DNA of 64,000 bases from Daldinia sp. FL1419. Its lineage: Eukaryota; Ascomycota; Sordariomycetes; Xylariales; Hypoxylaceae. The position numbers were made by a program, and so were the translations under genes. Below the pieces are notes generated by a model that worked only from the letters and a program-made list of their open reading frames with translations, did not search any database and was not told the origin of the DNA. Shown piece after piece: positions 33,792 to 45,261 of the stretch; positions within the stretch are counted from its first letter, which is position 1; every line of letters begins with the position of its first letter. The DNA lies in assembly GCA_025201765.1 (NCBI GenBank), contig MU623348.1:310001-374000 (forward strand), written 5' to 3'.

Positions 33792-35462
33792 ACTATCGGG
33801 CCGTTCGGGTATCATTGAGCAAACTTTCTAGACCCTCATATCTGCTCCAGGTGGGTATCGCTCGAGAAAGCGTTGGTCTTAGGAGACAACTGGCGTCGCT
33901 CCTTTTAGGTCTGGGGCTCTTGCTGGAGCTGATAATTGGTTTAGGCCGAGAAGCAGTACAAAGATAACAGAATACATATGAGATGAACCTAGGAAAAGAC
34001 CTCAGAACGAGTGAATTTTACTGAATGCATACCTAACACCGTTGTTACAGAAAATGCGCAGAGTGAACCCATGATAAGAGTACGTTTTTCGAATAATATT
34101 TCCCAGCAGGGGATCCTAGCCCTAGGCAACGTGCACGATTTTACCGCGTAATCGTAATGCTCGAGACCGGATGATGTTGACGTAGGAATCTATCGGTCTG
34201 TGGCACAGACAGAAAAAAAAAAGGGTATTCGGGCATTCATGCAATTTATTCTCGTACGACACCGGTATACGAGACTATTGGTGCCAAGATGACTATCGCA
34301 GAGCATTATTTTTAAGACATTGCCTGGGACCTGGGTGAGTACCGGTAGAGCTGTCGCGTCATCTTATAAACGACTTTTATAGCGAGAAGAAGTAAGTCTG
34401 TCTATGCCTGGTGGCTGCTCTAGGCGTTCCAAGAGTCCTAATAAGAGTCCTACATTGAATAAGAATTAGAACTAAGCGCGCTGCGTTGCTGAAGTACCTA
34501 CAGGAGGCTACCGGGTTATCGTTGTGTTAGGTAGGTGTTTTTTCTTTTTTTTCAAGTCAGGCCGAATAACGGTAGCAAACATAATAAAAACGAGTTTGCC
34601 AAAAGTCCTCGATTGTAACGTAATACCAACCTACCCAGGGCTTGAAGTCTTGAGCTAACATGGAAGCTTTGTCTTTCAACATGTCAAGTCGCCATCGCCA
34701 TCGCCGTTAGCCTGCGGCTGCGGCTTTACGAAGGATACGAGGAGAAGACGCTATCGAACATGAAAGCCGAAAAAGTATTTACGGCAACTGATAATAAAGA
34801 GGTCACACGTGGTGAATTTTATTAATAGAACTCAACGACAAGGATCAATCTTGGCATTTCGCAAGCCACGTCGACGGGACAACTGCAAACGCCCAACTGA
34901 GGGGATATATCCGCACAGCCACGTAGAATACGTAGAATCCGGGGACCTTTATACTGGGCCTGAGCTCGAGTCCCACTCGGCCTGCTCGACCATCGTTATC
35001 GTGACCATTAAGAAGGGTCCGTTGGTAAGCCGACATCTTGGCCCCATCTCCCCGGTGTCTTTGTTCATCTTATTGTCTCTTGCTAACCCCATTATCTAGG
35101 TAGTGACTAGGTAGTTGTAGTGTGCAAACTCGCACCAACTCGCGCTCAGCCGCGTTAGTGCGGTCAGCAAGCCAAGCTCCGATCATGGCTCCTTCGGCAT
35201 CCCAGCCTTGTAGTAGCTTATTTGCTGCGGGGGGCCAACATGACGAACCGTGTTGATCTTGTTGATCTTGGTCAATATAAAATCTCTGATCGGCTGTCAC
35301 TTCGGAATCATTTGCTATCCCCATCATCACCAACCTCTTCTGCATCCTTGATCATATACTCGCCGTCTATAATTAATATCATCACCTCCTCACCTTCGAA
35401 GCACGTTACTTTCATCTTATACTCGGCTTTAATATCGCTTCGCCTAATCTACAATATCCAAG
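33792..35462. other. intergenic; promoter of the But2-like gene at its end
   Basis: About 1.6 kb without a supported gene. The last 200 bases are rich in CATCATCACC/CT tracts and include TATAATTAATATC at about 35369-35381, which fits a fungal core promoter and leader for the next gene. Confidence 0.45.
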
Positions 35463-36143
35463 ATGCCCTCATTTGCTAAGACTGCCGCTTCTTTGGCCTG
35501 CCTCGTGGCGGCCGCAATGGCGACTCCCGTCTTGAAGCGCGGCGAAACACACCCGGTTGCCACCACTACCGTCGCCTCTCCTAGCACCAGCACTACTTCT
35601 ACTCCTAGCTACAGCACTTACCCGGCGGCCTGCAAGAACGGTACTAAGGGCAGCCTCTGGCAGCCATCTATGTACAACGTCTTCCCGGAGGACCCAGACC
35701 ACTCCGAGCCGTCTGTCTCCTACATCGACGTCCGCGCAGAAGAGAACGGGCGACCGAAGGACCAAGTAATCGTCTTCCGGGGTATCCCAGCTGGGGCCAA
35801 GTCGTGCGCAATCAACTGGGACCAAGCCGCCGAATCCGAGCGCAACTTCACCGTCTACGACAGCGGCTACGTTTCTCTGCTACAACTCGACGGCTTCCCC
35901 TACGGCGTCCCCGTGACCTGGAACAGCGTCGCGGCTTTCGAGCCCGACGGCAAGAACGCCACGCACGCGGATTTCACCTACTGGGACAAGCAATCCAAGG
36001 ACGCCTTCCCTCACTTGATCGGCCCGGTGGACTGCGGCGAGGAGATCTACGTCCGCCTGGCTATCGACACCCTGAGCGGCTACGGCCGCGTCTTCATGGA
36101 CCAGGACAAGAAGAACGGCTTCCACATCGACTATACCTGCTAA
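35463..36143 (+). CDS. secreted But2-like domain protein
   Basis: A single exon of 226 residues. The signal peptide is MPSFAKTAASLACLVAAAMA, followed by a likely KR processing site (LKRGE) and a Thr/Ser-rich linker (about 30-52). The globular part (55-226) has four Cys, two near its edges (AACKNG and the final DYTC). Its pattern (VFRGIPAGAKSCAINW, SLLQLDGFP, DFTYWD, DCGEEIYVRLAI, GRVFMDQDKKNGFHIDYTC) resembles the secreted fungal proteins annotated as ubiquitin 3-binding protein But2 C-terminal domain. Despite that name these are extracellular and of unknown function. It has high GC and GC-rich third positions compared with its surroundings, suggesting strong expression. Assignment is from memory of the family style. 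Confidence 0.7.
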   Translation: MPSFAKTAASLACLVAAAMATPVLKRGETHPVATTTVASPSTSTTSTPSYSTYPAACKNGTKGSLWQPSMYNVFPEDPDHSEPSVSYIDVRAEENGRPKDQVIVFRGIPAGAKSCAINWDQAAESERNFTVYDSGYVSLLQLDGFPYGVPVTWNSVAAFEPDGKNATHADFTYWDKQSKDAFPHLIGPVDCGEEIYVRLAIDTLSGYGRVFMDQDKKNGFHIDYTC

Positions 36144-36955
36144 ACGACACAACACATCACGGCACGACATGGTATGGCATGACTTACACTACACGACATG
36201 ATCACGGAAACATCAGAAATTAGGATTGGCGGTATCTGCATTACCTCGGGCTTGGGGGCTTGGGGAAAAGAAAAACACTCCTTTACGACTATTATGCATT
36301 AGCGTTGGCGTTTTTTTACATTTTATTTTCCCTCCTAAAAAGATGGATCATGGGACTGGGCGTCTTTCACTGCATACTAAAGATACGAATCACGCTCCTT
36401 CACTACGATTTCGGGAGACTGCATTTATGTTTAATTCTATAATTTGTTAATACTTTACAAGTCGAACATATAATTATAATTACTTACACTAGATTTATAA
36501 TTCTTTCTCTCGCATCAGTCGTCTTGAGTGTGTTTTCTGCTATTCGAACATGATAATATGATCAATCTAATACTTAGCAGAGAGAATGGTACCTAACTCA
36601 CCAATAATTCGGAACTAGAGCCAGACCGCTTCGACATGAGAAATGCGGTCTACGCTCCGATGATCTTCAAGCGTGATGGCTCAAGCTCGATGGTTCGAGC
36701 TTGAATAGGGGGTCGGAGAGATGCCGTCCCCCCGCAAAGCTCCGTTAGTATCCACTTGGTGCACGTCCTAGAGTCGCTTTGACTTTCATGATTGATAACT
36801 AACTAACTAGGTTAACCTAGTTAGTTATTATTAATGGATAGGGATAGTATATCCTCGTTGCTTCATATTGTCTATTTTCATAACCAGAATTCCATGCATA
36901 TATCATAACGGTACAATCTAAGGTCAACTAGTTAATAGTATGTGCGTTTTATGTT
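36144..36955. other. intergenic, contains a 28-base perfect palindrome
   Basis: Convergent 3' region between the But2-like gene and the membrane-protein gene. It includes the inverted repeat at 36800-36827. No gene seen. Confidence 0.5.
36800..36827. repeat. perfect 28-base palindrome centred on GGTTAACC
   Basis: Two 14-base arms meet with no spacer (TAACTAACTAGGTT / AACCTAGTTAGTTA). It could act as a bidirectional 3' hairpin between convergent genes or be a repeat remnant. Confidence 0.85.
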
Positions 36956-38084
36956 TCACGTATCCAACTGCTTCTCTGTTTCCTGGTTGCTCCGTCGCCG
37001 CAAATCTTCCAGCCATCCTTTCTTTTCAACCTTCAGACTCTTGTGTGTCCATATTATCGTGATAAATGTCCAGATGATCGTAAAAGCTAGTGGGGCTCCC
37101 CAACCTACGAACTCCATGTTAGTGAGGGTTAAATGAGGAGTTAGGGGATTATCGCAATTTACCTATGCCGTATGCGATCTCTTGGGGGATAGTCCACACG
37201 ACAACCAAGGAACCGATTCCGACCAGCATGGACCCGACTCCCCAAAACCAATTCAGACCTCTGATCAGCGCTCGGAAACGTTTACTGACTTTATATCTCC
37301 GCAATATCCTCTGTCTATATGTTTTCCCCGCGCCACCATCGACGGCCACAACATCTTCTATAAATGTCAACAGCACAGGTGGCATCCGTGCGCCCTTCGG
37401 CGTCGAGCTGACCTTGCACGTGGTGGACATGTGTCTGACGTCCATCAATCCCGTCGTTAGGGCCAGCGAGCCCACTTCGATAAAGAATAAAGGTAACGGC
37501 ATAGCTAACGGGCGGACTAAGGGCTCATGGGGTATAGACGCGCCAATTAATATTCCCGTCATGACCGTATATCCTATAGATAGCGTCATGTGCGTGAAGT
37601 CGAAGCGCCAGCGCTTGCCGTCTAGCGGCCGGAACTTGTCGTCTTTCAAGATCAGTCGCCATGACCGGTGAGCAAACTCGAGACCCGAGACGAGGCCGAA
37701 GAATGAGGTGATGATTGCGAAAACTAATTTGATATGTAAGCCTTACGACCCACGTCTCATTCGTGGATGTGGTGGATGGAGATAAAGAAGATGCCGCGAG
37801 TAAAATAAGAGGAGAGACTTACGAATGCCGTGTCTTAGTGTCGTATCGTACCATAGCGGATAGAATAGGACAATCGGCAAGATGCTTCCTTCGAGGACCA
37901 AAAGCCCTCCGACCAGGAACAGCTTCTTTTTGTGCTCTAGGAGTTTATAGTTCAACCGCGGCAGGCCGGGAAGCTCCTCGCTCGGATCCTTGCTCGGAGT
38001 GGCAGACGATGCGGATGAATGCGGAGGCGGGTCTAAATCAACGTTCCCATTTTCCAAATCATTACTCGCCATATCGCGACTCAT
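36956..38084 (-). CDS. multipass membrane protein, hypothetical
   Basis: Three exons (38084-37823, 37723-37163 and 37104-36956) keep frame and give 323 residues. After a Pro/Ser-rich cytosolic N-terminus come about seven hydrophobic segments. Visible ones are LFLVGGLLVLEGSILPIVLF, FAIITSFFGLVSGLEFA, LSIGYTVMTGILIGASI, PLPLFFIEVGSLALTTGL, FWGVGSMLVGIGSLVVVW and GWGAPLAFTIIWTFITIIW. It ends in a charged Lys/Glu/Arg tail. Each intron joins residues inside a helix, which supports the splicing. Fungal proteins like this are usually unnamed; I do not know the function. An alternative start is Met at 38072. Confidence 0.8.
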
Positions 38085-39192
38085 CAGTATCTCCAAAATA
38101 ATTCTGGAGAAAGCGACAACAGCGAGAGGTTTTGTTTAGGTTTATTCTGTGCGGCAGGCGAACTGTCGAATCCGACACAATTATTTGATCATTCGCTAGT
38201 AACTAAATAAGAGTCCCAATTCTACGGGAAGTAGTTGATCCCATTTCTAGAGAATTTTTGCACGTAGCACCCGAAGATTTTTGATGGGGTTGGGGGTGTA
38301 GGCATTGTAATATCGATCGATCTCGAATAGAAAAACAAAACGATACGAAGACTGACGAAAGCCCAGAGGATGGCGATGACGTTGTTCATTTTCTGAGCCT
38401 TCCGGCAGGGATATTTCTCTTAGGACCTTTTAGTCCTAGCACATATACTCCGAACGGTATATCTAATCCCTGCAATATAGCATATATGCATCAATAGGGG
38501 GCTTACGCTTGGGTATCGAACAAAGCTGTTAGTTATATCACGAGTAACTATTCTTTATTTATTCTAATTTTATGAACTAAGAACTTACCTATTCTCGCCT
38601 GGCTTTGTATAGTATTCTATGGATACGTATCCGGTGAAAGGTACACTTAACACGAATTAGAACGAGGACTGAAAGAGAGACAAATGTATTCGTATGCATC
38701 AAAAGCATCTTCGATCTTAGCTTGCTGATGTACCTCAGTATCGCACGAGTAGTGCTAGCCTTAAAACTCTAGCGATGCTCCACTCTTAGAGCTACGGGAT
38801 GACGTAGTCGGACCCTTAGGATTCGACCCGTTGAGACGGAATTCAAGATAATCTTGTCTTGGATCTGACATTACATGCCTTCATGATTTCATGCTTAAGA
38901 TTTACCGCCCCTCAAACGGGCAATTCAATATGTCGCACAAATAATTGGTTTCTAAAATTTTTTTTTTTTCAATAATAATAATATAGATATTAATGTCTTA
39001 GATAATAGCAGCCCATAGGTAATCGCTTTGTACAATGTTGGATGACGATGCATTACGATAGGGTATCTAGGTAGTTTGATAGTGTTAGGTTCCGTTCCGA
39101 GATGGCGGCTATAATACCCCAAACTATCGGCTTCTTAGTGGCTTGTAAAAATAGATGGTGCATAGGCAGTGTCTCAAGTCTAGTCGTGTCTA
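38085..39192. other. intergenic, no gene seen
   Basis: AT-rich, with a short A/T run near 38960 and no coding pattern. Confidence 0.5.
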
Positions 39193-40371
39193 TTAGTCTG
39201 TGCTACTCCCGTCTTTAGGTATAGGATGCAGTAGTGGAGGTAGTTTCAAGGAGAGACCGAGGATTGAATGATGCGTTTGGTCTTCTTCAAAAATGTTCTT
39301 AAGCCTGCGGCAGCATTCTCCATATAGCCGCTCAGATTTCTGTGGAGGTTTTACTGGATTTGGCCCTTTATCCCATCCATGTGCTACGCCAGGTATCATG
39401 GTGTAGTAGACGTTCTTCGAGATAGGCGGCTTCTGCAATCGTTGAGCGAGAGCCTCGCCTTCGTGTAGCAGCATGTCCCATTCGCACGTATAAAATATCA
39501 CATTCGGCGGCAAACCATCGATCAACATTTCATCCGATGCTTTCGAAGGTGATAGGCATGGATGGGCAAGATCTAATTCGGGAGGGAAGAGATACGATGC
39601 ATCAAAAAGATTTGTCAAGGCTGGCGGAAGAGTAGCTTCGGGACGGAGTGCAGACACCCGGCGCTCGGCGCGAGTAAGTGTATAGTCGGTGATAGGATAC
39701 CAAGTTACAACAGCGACAATGCGATACTCGGGAAGTTCCACGGTTTTTCGATGCTCGTATAGGCGGATCGGCGCCGTCAGTGCGATATTCCCACCCGCAG
39801 AAAATCCAGATGTTGCTATCCTACTGCTGTCGAGCCGAAGTTTTGCTGCATTATTAATGATGTATAGTATCGCATCCGCCCCGTCGTCAACAGCAGTAGG
39901 AAATGGAAATTCCGGTGCTAAACGATAATCGACCGAGACAAAAACTGCGTGACATTTCTCGAGTACGAAACGAGCGAATCTTGCGTCGTCTGATGCGTTA
40001 CCCAGTGTAAATCCTCCGCCATGAAAGTTTACAACGACTGGCCACTTGTCGCTTTTGGGATCCTTATTATAACCTTCGGGTACATAAAATTGTAGATTGA
40101 ATTGGCCTTTCGTAATTGACAAGGTGGAAGAGATGGTTTTCACAAAGTCTGGACTTGGCGGTCGTGGAGGAGCGAGAAAGTGTAAGCCCATTCCAATGCA
40201 TTGTAAAGACCTCCACCAGCCCGCAGTAACCCGGAGAGAGAAGCGTGATGGCGGTGCACCTGTCTTGTCCTTTGCTTTGTGAGGCTTTTGATTGGGTGGT
40301 AGTCTGTCTTCCGGTAATTTCTCACCCGGATTACTCGTCGTGGGAACCGGGATTCCTTCGACAGTTTGCAT
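39193..40371 (-). CDS. alpha/beta hydrolase (HSL type), candidate ergosteryl-aspartate hydrolase
   Basis: A single exon of 392 residues from ATG at 40371. The hormone-sensitive-lipase layout is complete. The oxyanion motif is HGGGF (117-121). The nucleophile elbow GFSAGG has Ser191. The acid is Asp299 in CEWDMLLHEGE, and His331 sits in AHGWDKGPNP. A Trp-rich cap region near the N-terminus (TAGWWRSLQCIGMGLHFL) could bind membrane lipid. The neighbour, transcribed divergently 1.4 kb away, is the AspRS-DUF2156 fusion that makes ergosteryl-aspartate. The known opposing enzyme ErdH is also a hydrolase, and I recall synthesis and hydrolysis genes being conserved together in fungi. The role is thus inferred from context; it may equally be an unrelated esterase. 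Confidence 0.85.
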   Translation of the reverse strand: MQTVEGIPVPTTSNPGEKLPEDRLPPNQKPHKAKDKTGAPPSRFSLRVTAGWWRSLQCIGMGLHFLAPPRPPSPDFVKTISSTLSITKGQFNLQFYVPEGYNKDPKSDKWPVVVNFHGGGFTLGNASDDARFARFVLEKCHAVFVSVDYRLAPEFPFPTAVDDGADAILYIINNAAKLRLDSSRIATSGFSAGGNIALTAPIRLYEHRKTVELPEYRIVAVVTWYPITDYTLTRAERRVSALRPEATLPPALTNLFDASYLFPPELDLAHPCLSPSKASDEMLIDGLPPNVIFYTCEWDMLLHEGEALAQRLQKPPISKNVYYTMIPGVAHGWDKGPNPVKPPQKSERLYGECCRRLKNIFEEDQTHHSILGLSLKLPPLLHPIPKDGSSTD

Positions 40372-41760
40372 GTTGGAGGTAATAAGACGGGCTGTTGTAA
40401 GAAAAGCCTCTGAAAGATACCTCTACTTATCCTTCCAAAGCTTCGTTACCAAATTATGCTTTGTATGAATTGTTTTGATAGAAATCGGATAGTCGTGTGT
40501 GGGTAACAGAGCGATGCGCTGTATCGTTAGTGTTGTTACCCGCCGATGAAACATCAGAAATATTAAAAAGTGTACGCATCAGATTTGATGCGATATCAAA
40601 TTTGAATTTCATGGTAGGAAGAATCAGCTCCCAATTATCTAAAACGACTTGTCGGGATTTGCATTAACAAGACAAGATGGGCGGCGCATAGCGCAAACAG
40701 GATAGGTAATCCATAATAGGATAGCCGTTATTTCGAGAATGCACCGTCCCGCCGGTATGACGTTAGTCTATCTATTTGTGGCTTGAGCTTCCCACTGCCC
40801 GGTACCTAAACCTTAGGCCTTACCCCGGACTTCTCCAATGAGAAGTAAGAGGTATTTAGTGAAGTACTAATACGTATTAGTAAATTCGGGCTCATACGTG
40901 GACATATATCCAGGTGTTTTATCGTGGTATTGCTGTTTGCCATCGGAAATTGCTTTGATGAGATTCCGAGAAATACAAGAGTTGGAATGAGATCGAATTG
41001 TCAAATCCGAATGTCTGGTGTCATGATGTCATGATTCTCGCTAGCCCATATAAAACTCGTGAACTTAAATCATTAATGGTACCTTCGTTGGCGCTAACCC
41101 CTGCGTTAATGCGCCTATCCGCGCCCGAGAAAAAGAAAATTGGCCAGATAGGGATAGATACAAGCGGCAAAACGAACTCTGATTGGTTGGAGATACCCAT
41201 GCCGACCCGGTCTATTTCCTCCGAGTGGAGACTCCGAGGTAGTGATTTCGTCACAGATACAGATCCGTACATCGCGAGAGGTCTAATTGTTAGGAATTTC
41301 CTATATTTTCAGTCAGGTAACCATCCACTTGTGCACAGCGGAAAAAGTATTCCCGTGTCATGTTCGTACCTTGATTCACATGTTCCGTACATGCCGAATT
41401 CCAGCCAGCCAACCAGCCAACCAGCCAGTCCAGTAAAACCCAGAAGAATCTACGAGTAACCCATTATTAACCCATACCCTATGCTAGAAATCGGAGGCAA
41501 TAGATCTTCTTTATCGACCAGGTTTCTGCCAAGGTTTTTTTTATAAACCTGCCACCAAGTCCACTACATTTAAAGTAACATACTCGACAGTCTTTTCAGA
41601 AGGCTAGCAATTACTGTGTACCACAGACCTCATCTACCTAATTTTCCCCTCTTCTCAAAGCGCCGTCCTCCAAGGAGCGCTTCATATATACTAGAGAAGT
41701 CTAATTCCATATCTAGACAATAGGGAATTTCCTGCAGATATACCCAGAAACAATAACAAT
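40372..41760. promoter_or_regulatory. divergent intergenic region of the hydrolase and erdS genes
   Basis: About 1.4 kb shared 5' region. An open frame of 153 codons at 40998-41459 has no family features. A short GCCAGCCAACCA tandem repeat lies at about 41403-41430. No specific operator could be identified. Confidence 0.4.
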
Positions 41761-44499
41761 ATGCCTTCGATTAGGCTGAAGAAGCCTCTTCTCCTGCTCA
41801 ACAGGGTTGTTGGGCATACGACGGCTAAAAATCATATCACTAAAATCCACCTCGGCGACACAGAGGCGTTAGACGAAGATGCGGATAAGAAGCATTTAAG
41901 AGCCTTATACGAGAAACGAGCCAAGAAGGAGCTACAAGAAGAGAACCGCAGATCCCTACAGGCGAAGCGCAAGGAAGAAGAGTTTGCAGCACTATCTAGT
42001 GAACCACCAGAGTTAAGATCGAGCTATGGCACACTTACCGAAGAGAGCATGCCACCTTCTTTCCTATTGGAACATCTATCGACCGACCACATCGGACAGA
42101 AAATAAGTTTTAACGCTCGGCTTCACCATGTGCGATCTGTAAGTGCCAAGTTGGCATTCATACTGCTACGCCAACAGGTAGATACTGTACAAGGTGTTTT
42201 ACAAGCTCGTGAGGGAGTTGTATCTGAGAAGTTCGTACGATGGGCCGAGCATCTCAACGCCGAGTCCATAGTACACGTTCAGGGCACTGTACGCGCACCA
42301 CCGGAGCAGATAAAAACATGCAGTATACATAATCTAGAAATACTCATCGACAGTATGCACGTCTTGGTGCCGGTGGAGGAGCCTATACCCATCGACGTGT
42401 ACAACATGGAACAGGTGGAAGAAGACGAGACTAGTCACGAGAAGCAGCTAGCCGCCTCTAACCGGGTGCGTGTTGCTAACCGATTAGTCTTCCTCCGAAC
42501 CCCCGTCATGCAGAGTGTCTTCCGCATCCGATCGGGTATTTGCAACCTGTTCCGGTCATCTTTGGAAGAGCAAGGCTTCATCGAGATTCAAACACCCAAG
42601 CTCCAACCGGCCGCTACCGAGTCTGGTGCAGAAGTTTTTAGGGTTAACTATTTCGGAAGAACCGCATTCTTGGCGCAGAGTCCTCAATTAGCGAAGCAGA
42701 CGGCAATCTCTGCTGATTTTGGCCGTGTCTTCGAGATTGGACCCGTCTTCAGAGCTGAAGACAGCAACACTCACCGACACCTAACAGAGTACACCGGCTT
42801 AGACTTGGAAATGGCAATCCATAAGGACTATCACGAAGCCATGGATGTCATTGATGAAGTGTTGAAGAGCATTTTCAAGGGTGTTTATTCACGATACCGC
42901 AAGGAACTAGATAATATCAAGACAAGATTTCCTCACGAGGATTTAGTCTGGCTGGACCAAACGCCTCGCCTCACTTTTAAGGAAGGAGTTCAATTACTAA
43001 ACTCATCAGGGTGGACGGACGACGACGGCAAGCCGGCTTCTGAGGACGAAGATCTTGGAACTCGAGCGGAAATCCGACTTGGTCAACTGGTTAAAGAGAA
43101 GTACGGCACCGATTACTTCATCCTCGACAAATTCCCAGTGTCGGCACGGCCGTTCTATACTCATCTAGATCCAAACGACGAAACAGTTACCAACTCTTTC
43201 GACATATTCCTTCGTGGGCAAGAAATTACAACAGGAGGGCAGAGAATCAATAATCCAAGGATATTAGCTGAGAGAATGAAGAAAGCAGGAGTAGACCCGG
43301 AAGGAATGGAAGAGTATATGCAGGCCTTCGAATGGGGTGCGCCGCCACACGCAGGATGTGGTATTGGTCTTGAACGTATAATATTCTTGCTTCTAAATCT
43401 TGGCGACGTCCGAAACGCCACCTTATTCCCCAGAGACCCGAAATCTCTCCCCGCGAAGAAACATGACCACAATGGCAAGGTTCCATTCCCCGAGGCTGAC
43501 ACTATCCGCTACGCGTTCGAAGGAGAGCATGACCACGTTCACCTACCGGATCTGGACAAGCTTATCGTCAATTATGGTGACGCTACAAATACATCCTGGC
43601 TAGACGAAAGGTACAAGGTCTGGCGAGACACAGATACCGGAGCGGCAGTCGGATACGCCGAAGAGAACGGGTACGCGATGATTATGGGTAACCCTCTCTG
43701 CGATCCTCGTCAATATCCTATCGTCATCAGCTCTTTCCTCAAATTCTTGAAAAAGAGCGAGGATCTGCGACCCATCTGGATCCTGGTCTCCGCACAGGTC
43801 GAGGAGATCCTCGGCGCCAAGCTCGGATGGCGAACACTAACATGTGTGGCCGAAGAGCGCGTGGACATCGATAATGCGGGCAAGGTCGCCAAGAAGGAGC
43901 GCCAGGCCCAGAAAGCCGAGATCAAGATCCACGAGACTGCGCTTGGTCAATCGGTTCCTGAGGAGGTGAGGCGAAAGTGCGACAAGCGAATCCAAGACTG
44001 GAAGGAGAGCCGGAAGGGCCGCAAGCAGGTCCACATTACCGAAGTCCAGCCCTGGATATCGATGCCGCACCGGCGCTACGTGTGGGCCGAAGACAAGACC
44101 GGGGAGATCGTCGGTCTCGTTATTTTGCACCGTCTTTCGCCCGAGCACGGATACCAAATCAAATTTGCGCTGGATTTCCCCGGCTCGCCGTCTGGCAGTA
44201 TCGAGGCGCTTATTTCCCACGCTATCCAAAGCTTGACTGCTTCAGGGGTTAGCAGCGTGACATTTGGTGCCGGTGCGATGGATGAGCTTTCCATCGGTAG
44301 CAACTTAAACGGCATCAAGGCTAAGCTACTCAGCCGCACATACAAGACAGTCGCTCAGCAGCTTCGATTAGTAGCCAAGAGCGAGTTCAGGGAGAAATTC
44401 GGCGTCAAGCACGATCCTGTTTACATCTGCTACCCGTTCATGGGCCTGGGAGTTTCCGGCGCCAGGACGCTGATTAAGTTCTTTGAAGACGAGATGTAA
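41761..44499 (+). CDS. erdS: ergosteryl-3-beta-O-L-aspartate synthase: AspRS fused to DUF2156
   Basis: An unspliced frame of 912 residues. A charged, Lys-rich N-terminal extension (to about 75) is followed by an OB-fold anticodon-binding domain (about 105-215). The class II catalytic core of aspartyl-tRNA synthetase (about 240-570) has motif 2 FRAEDSN (from 330) with HLTEYTGLDLEM, and motif 3 GCGIGLERI (about 531) with LFPRDP. Residues about 604-908 form a second domain with the DUF2156/LPG-synthase C-terminal fold (YAEENGYAMIMGNPLCDP, HRRYVWAEDKTGEIVGLVIL, GLGVSGARTLIKFF). This exact fusion is known in fungi as ErdS. The synthetase half charges tRNA-Asp and the DUF2156 half transfers aspartate to the 3-beta-hydroxyl of ergosterol. 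A separate canonical cytosolic AspRS is expected elsewhere. All motifs appear intact. Confidence 0.93.
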   Translation: MPSIRLKKPLLLLNRVVGHTTAKNHITKIHLGDTEALDEDADKKHLRALYEKRAKKELQEENRRSLQAKRKEEEFAALSSEPPELRSSYGTLTEESMPPSFLLEHLSTDHIGQKISFNARLHHVRSVSAKLAFILLRQQVDTVQGVLQAREGVVSEKFVRWAEHLNAESIVHVQGTVRAPPEQIKTCSIHNLEILIDSMHVLVPVEEPIPIDVYNMEQVEEDETSHEKQLAASNRVRVANRLVFLRTPVMQSVFRIRSGICNLFRSSLEEQGFIEIQTPKLQPAATESGAEVFRVNYFGRTAFLAQSPQLAKQTAISADFGRVFEIGPVFRAEDSNTHRHLTEYTGLDLEMAIHKDYHEAMDVIDEVLKSIFKGVYSRYRKELDNIKTRFPHEDLVWLDQTPRLTFKEGVQLLNSSGWTDDDGKPASEDEDLGTRAEIRLGQLVKEKYGTDYFILDKFPVSARPFYTHLDPNDETVTNSFDIFLRGQEITTGGQRINNPRILAERMKKAGVDPEGMEEYMQAFEWGAPPHAGCGIGLERIIFLLLNLGDVRNATLFPRDPKSLPAKKHDHNGKVPFPEADTIRYAFEGEHDHVHLPDLDKLIVNYGDATNTSWLDERYKVWRDTDTGAAVGYAEENGYAMIMGNPLCDPRQYPIVISSFLKFLKKSEDLRPIWILVSAQVEEILGAKLGWRTLTCVAEERVDIDNAGKVAKKERQAQKAEIKIHETALGQSVPEEVRRKCDKRIQDWKESRKGRKQVHITEVQPWISMPHRRYVWAEDKTGEIVGLVILHRLSPEHGYQIKFALDFPGSPSGSIEALISHAIQSLTASGVSSVTFGAGAMDELSIGSNLNGIKAKLLSRTYKTVAQQLRLVAKSEFREKFGVKHDPVYICYPFMGLGVSGARTLIKFFEDEM

Positions 44500-45261
44500 T
44501 GACGACCGCTAGTTTTGTTTTGCGATAGACTACCTACCTAGGTATTTATGTAATTTCATTTGTTGGCTTTTTTGGTTCGTTGTTACGATATGACACGGCC
44601 CGGCGGAAGTCATTTTTCAATTCGATACCAGGGTAGATGATCTGGACGCATTTGATGAGCTTTTTTTTCTTCTCAATACTTTATGATGATTAGATACCCA
44701 TTGTGGATAATATATATTGGGCGGGTTAATGGTAGAGAAGAATTATAATGAAATTCTCTGGCTTATTCGGTTTGAGGCTTGTTGTGATTGTGACAATTGT
44801 TCTGACGAGGACCAAGTCGGCTCACGATCTTTTGGCAGTATGTTCGTAGTGAGGTACGTAGGTTAGCATACTCCTAACCCAGTGGAGATTCAAAAGTCAA
44901 CTTATAAAACAAATCTTAAGTTCCCTTCTGCGTCCCCATTTCCTTGTGTGAAGTTGCGGTGGCAGCGCGCTTCAATCTCGTATAAGTGGTGCTCAAGTTT
45001 AGCCTGCACCGGAGCCAGGGGTCCGCCCAATGCATGCGACTTTCACCCCGGCCGTCCTGCCCAATCCTGACAGCGGCACCGTCCTAACATGCCATGGTGC
45101 CGGGCTAATCCCCAAGATGGACCGGAAAAATTACACGCGACAGGACGGCTGCTCGGTGCGTCGGGTTGAGAACTTTAACTCTTTGGTATCTCCTTCTATT
45201 GTGAATGTTTCCTAAGAAACCTCCTTCGTAGTCTCTAATTTGAAGATATTCACCACGAGCT
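44500..45261. other. intergenic, no gene seen
   Basis: 3' region of erdS, with one TACCTAGGTA motif near 44533, and 5' region of the pectate lyase gene. Nothing else recognised. Confidence 0.5.

Noticed and set aside
40998..41459. 153-codon open frame between the hydrolase and erdS genes
   Set aside because: Ends in a simple SQPTSQPASP repeat, no family features, no leader, and lies in a divergent promoter region.
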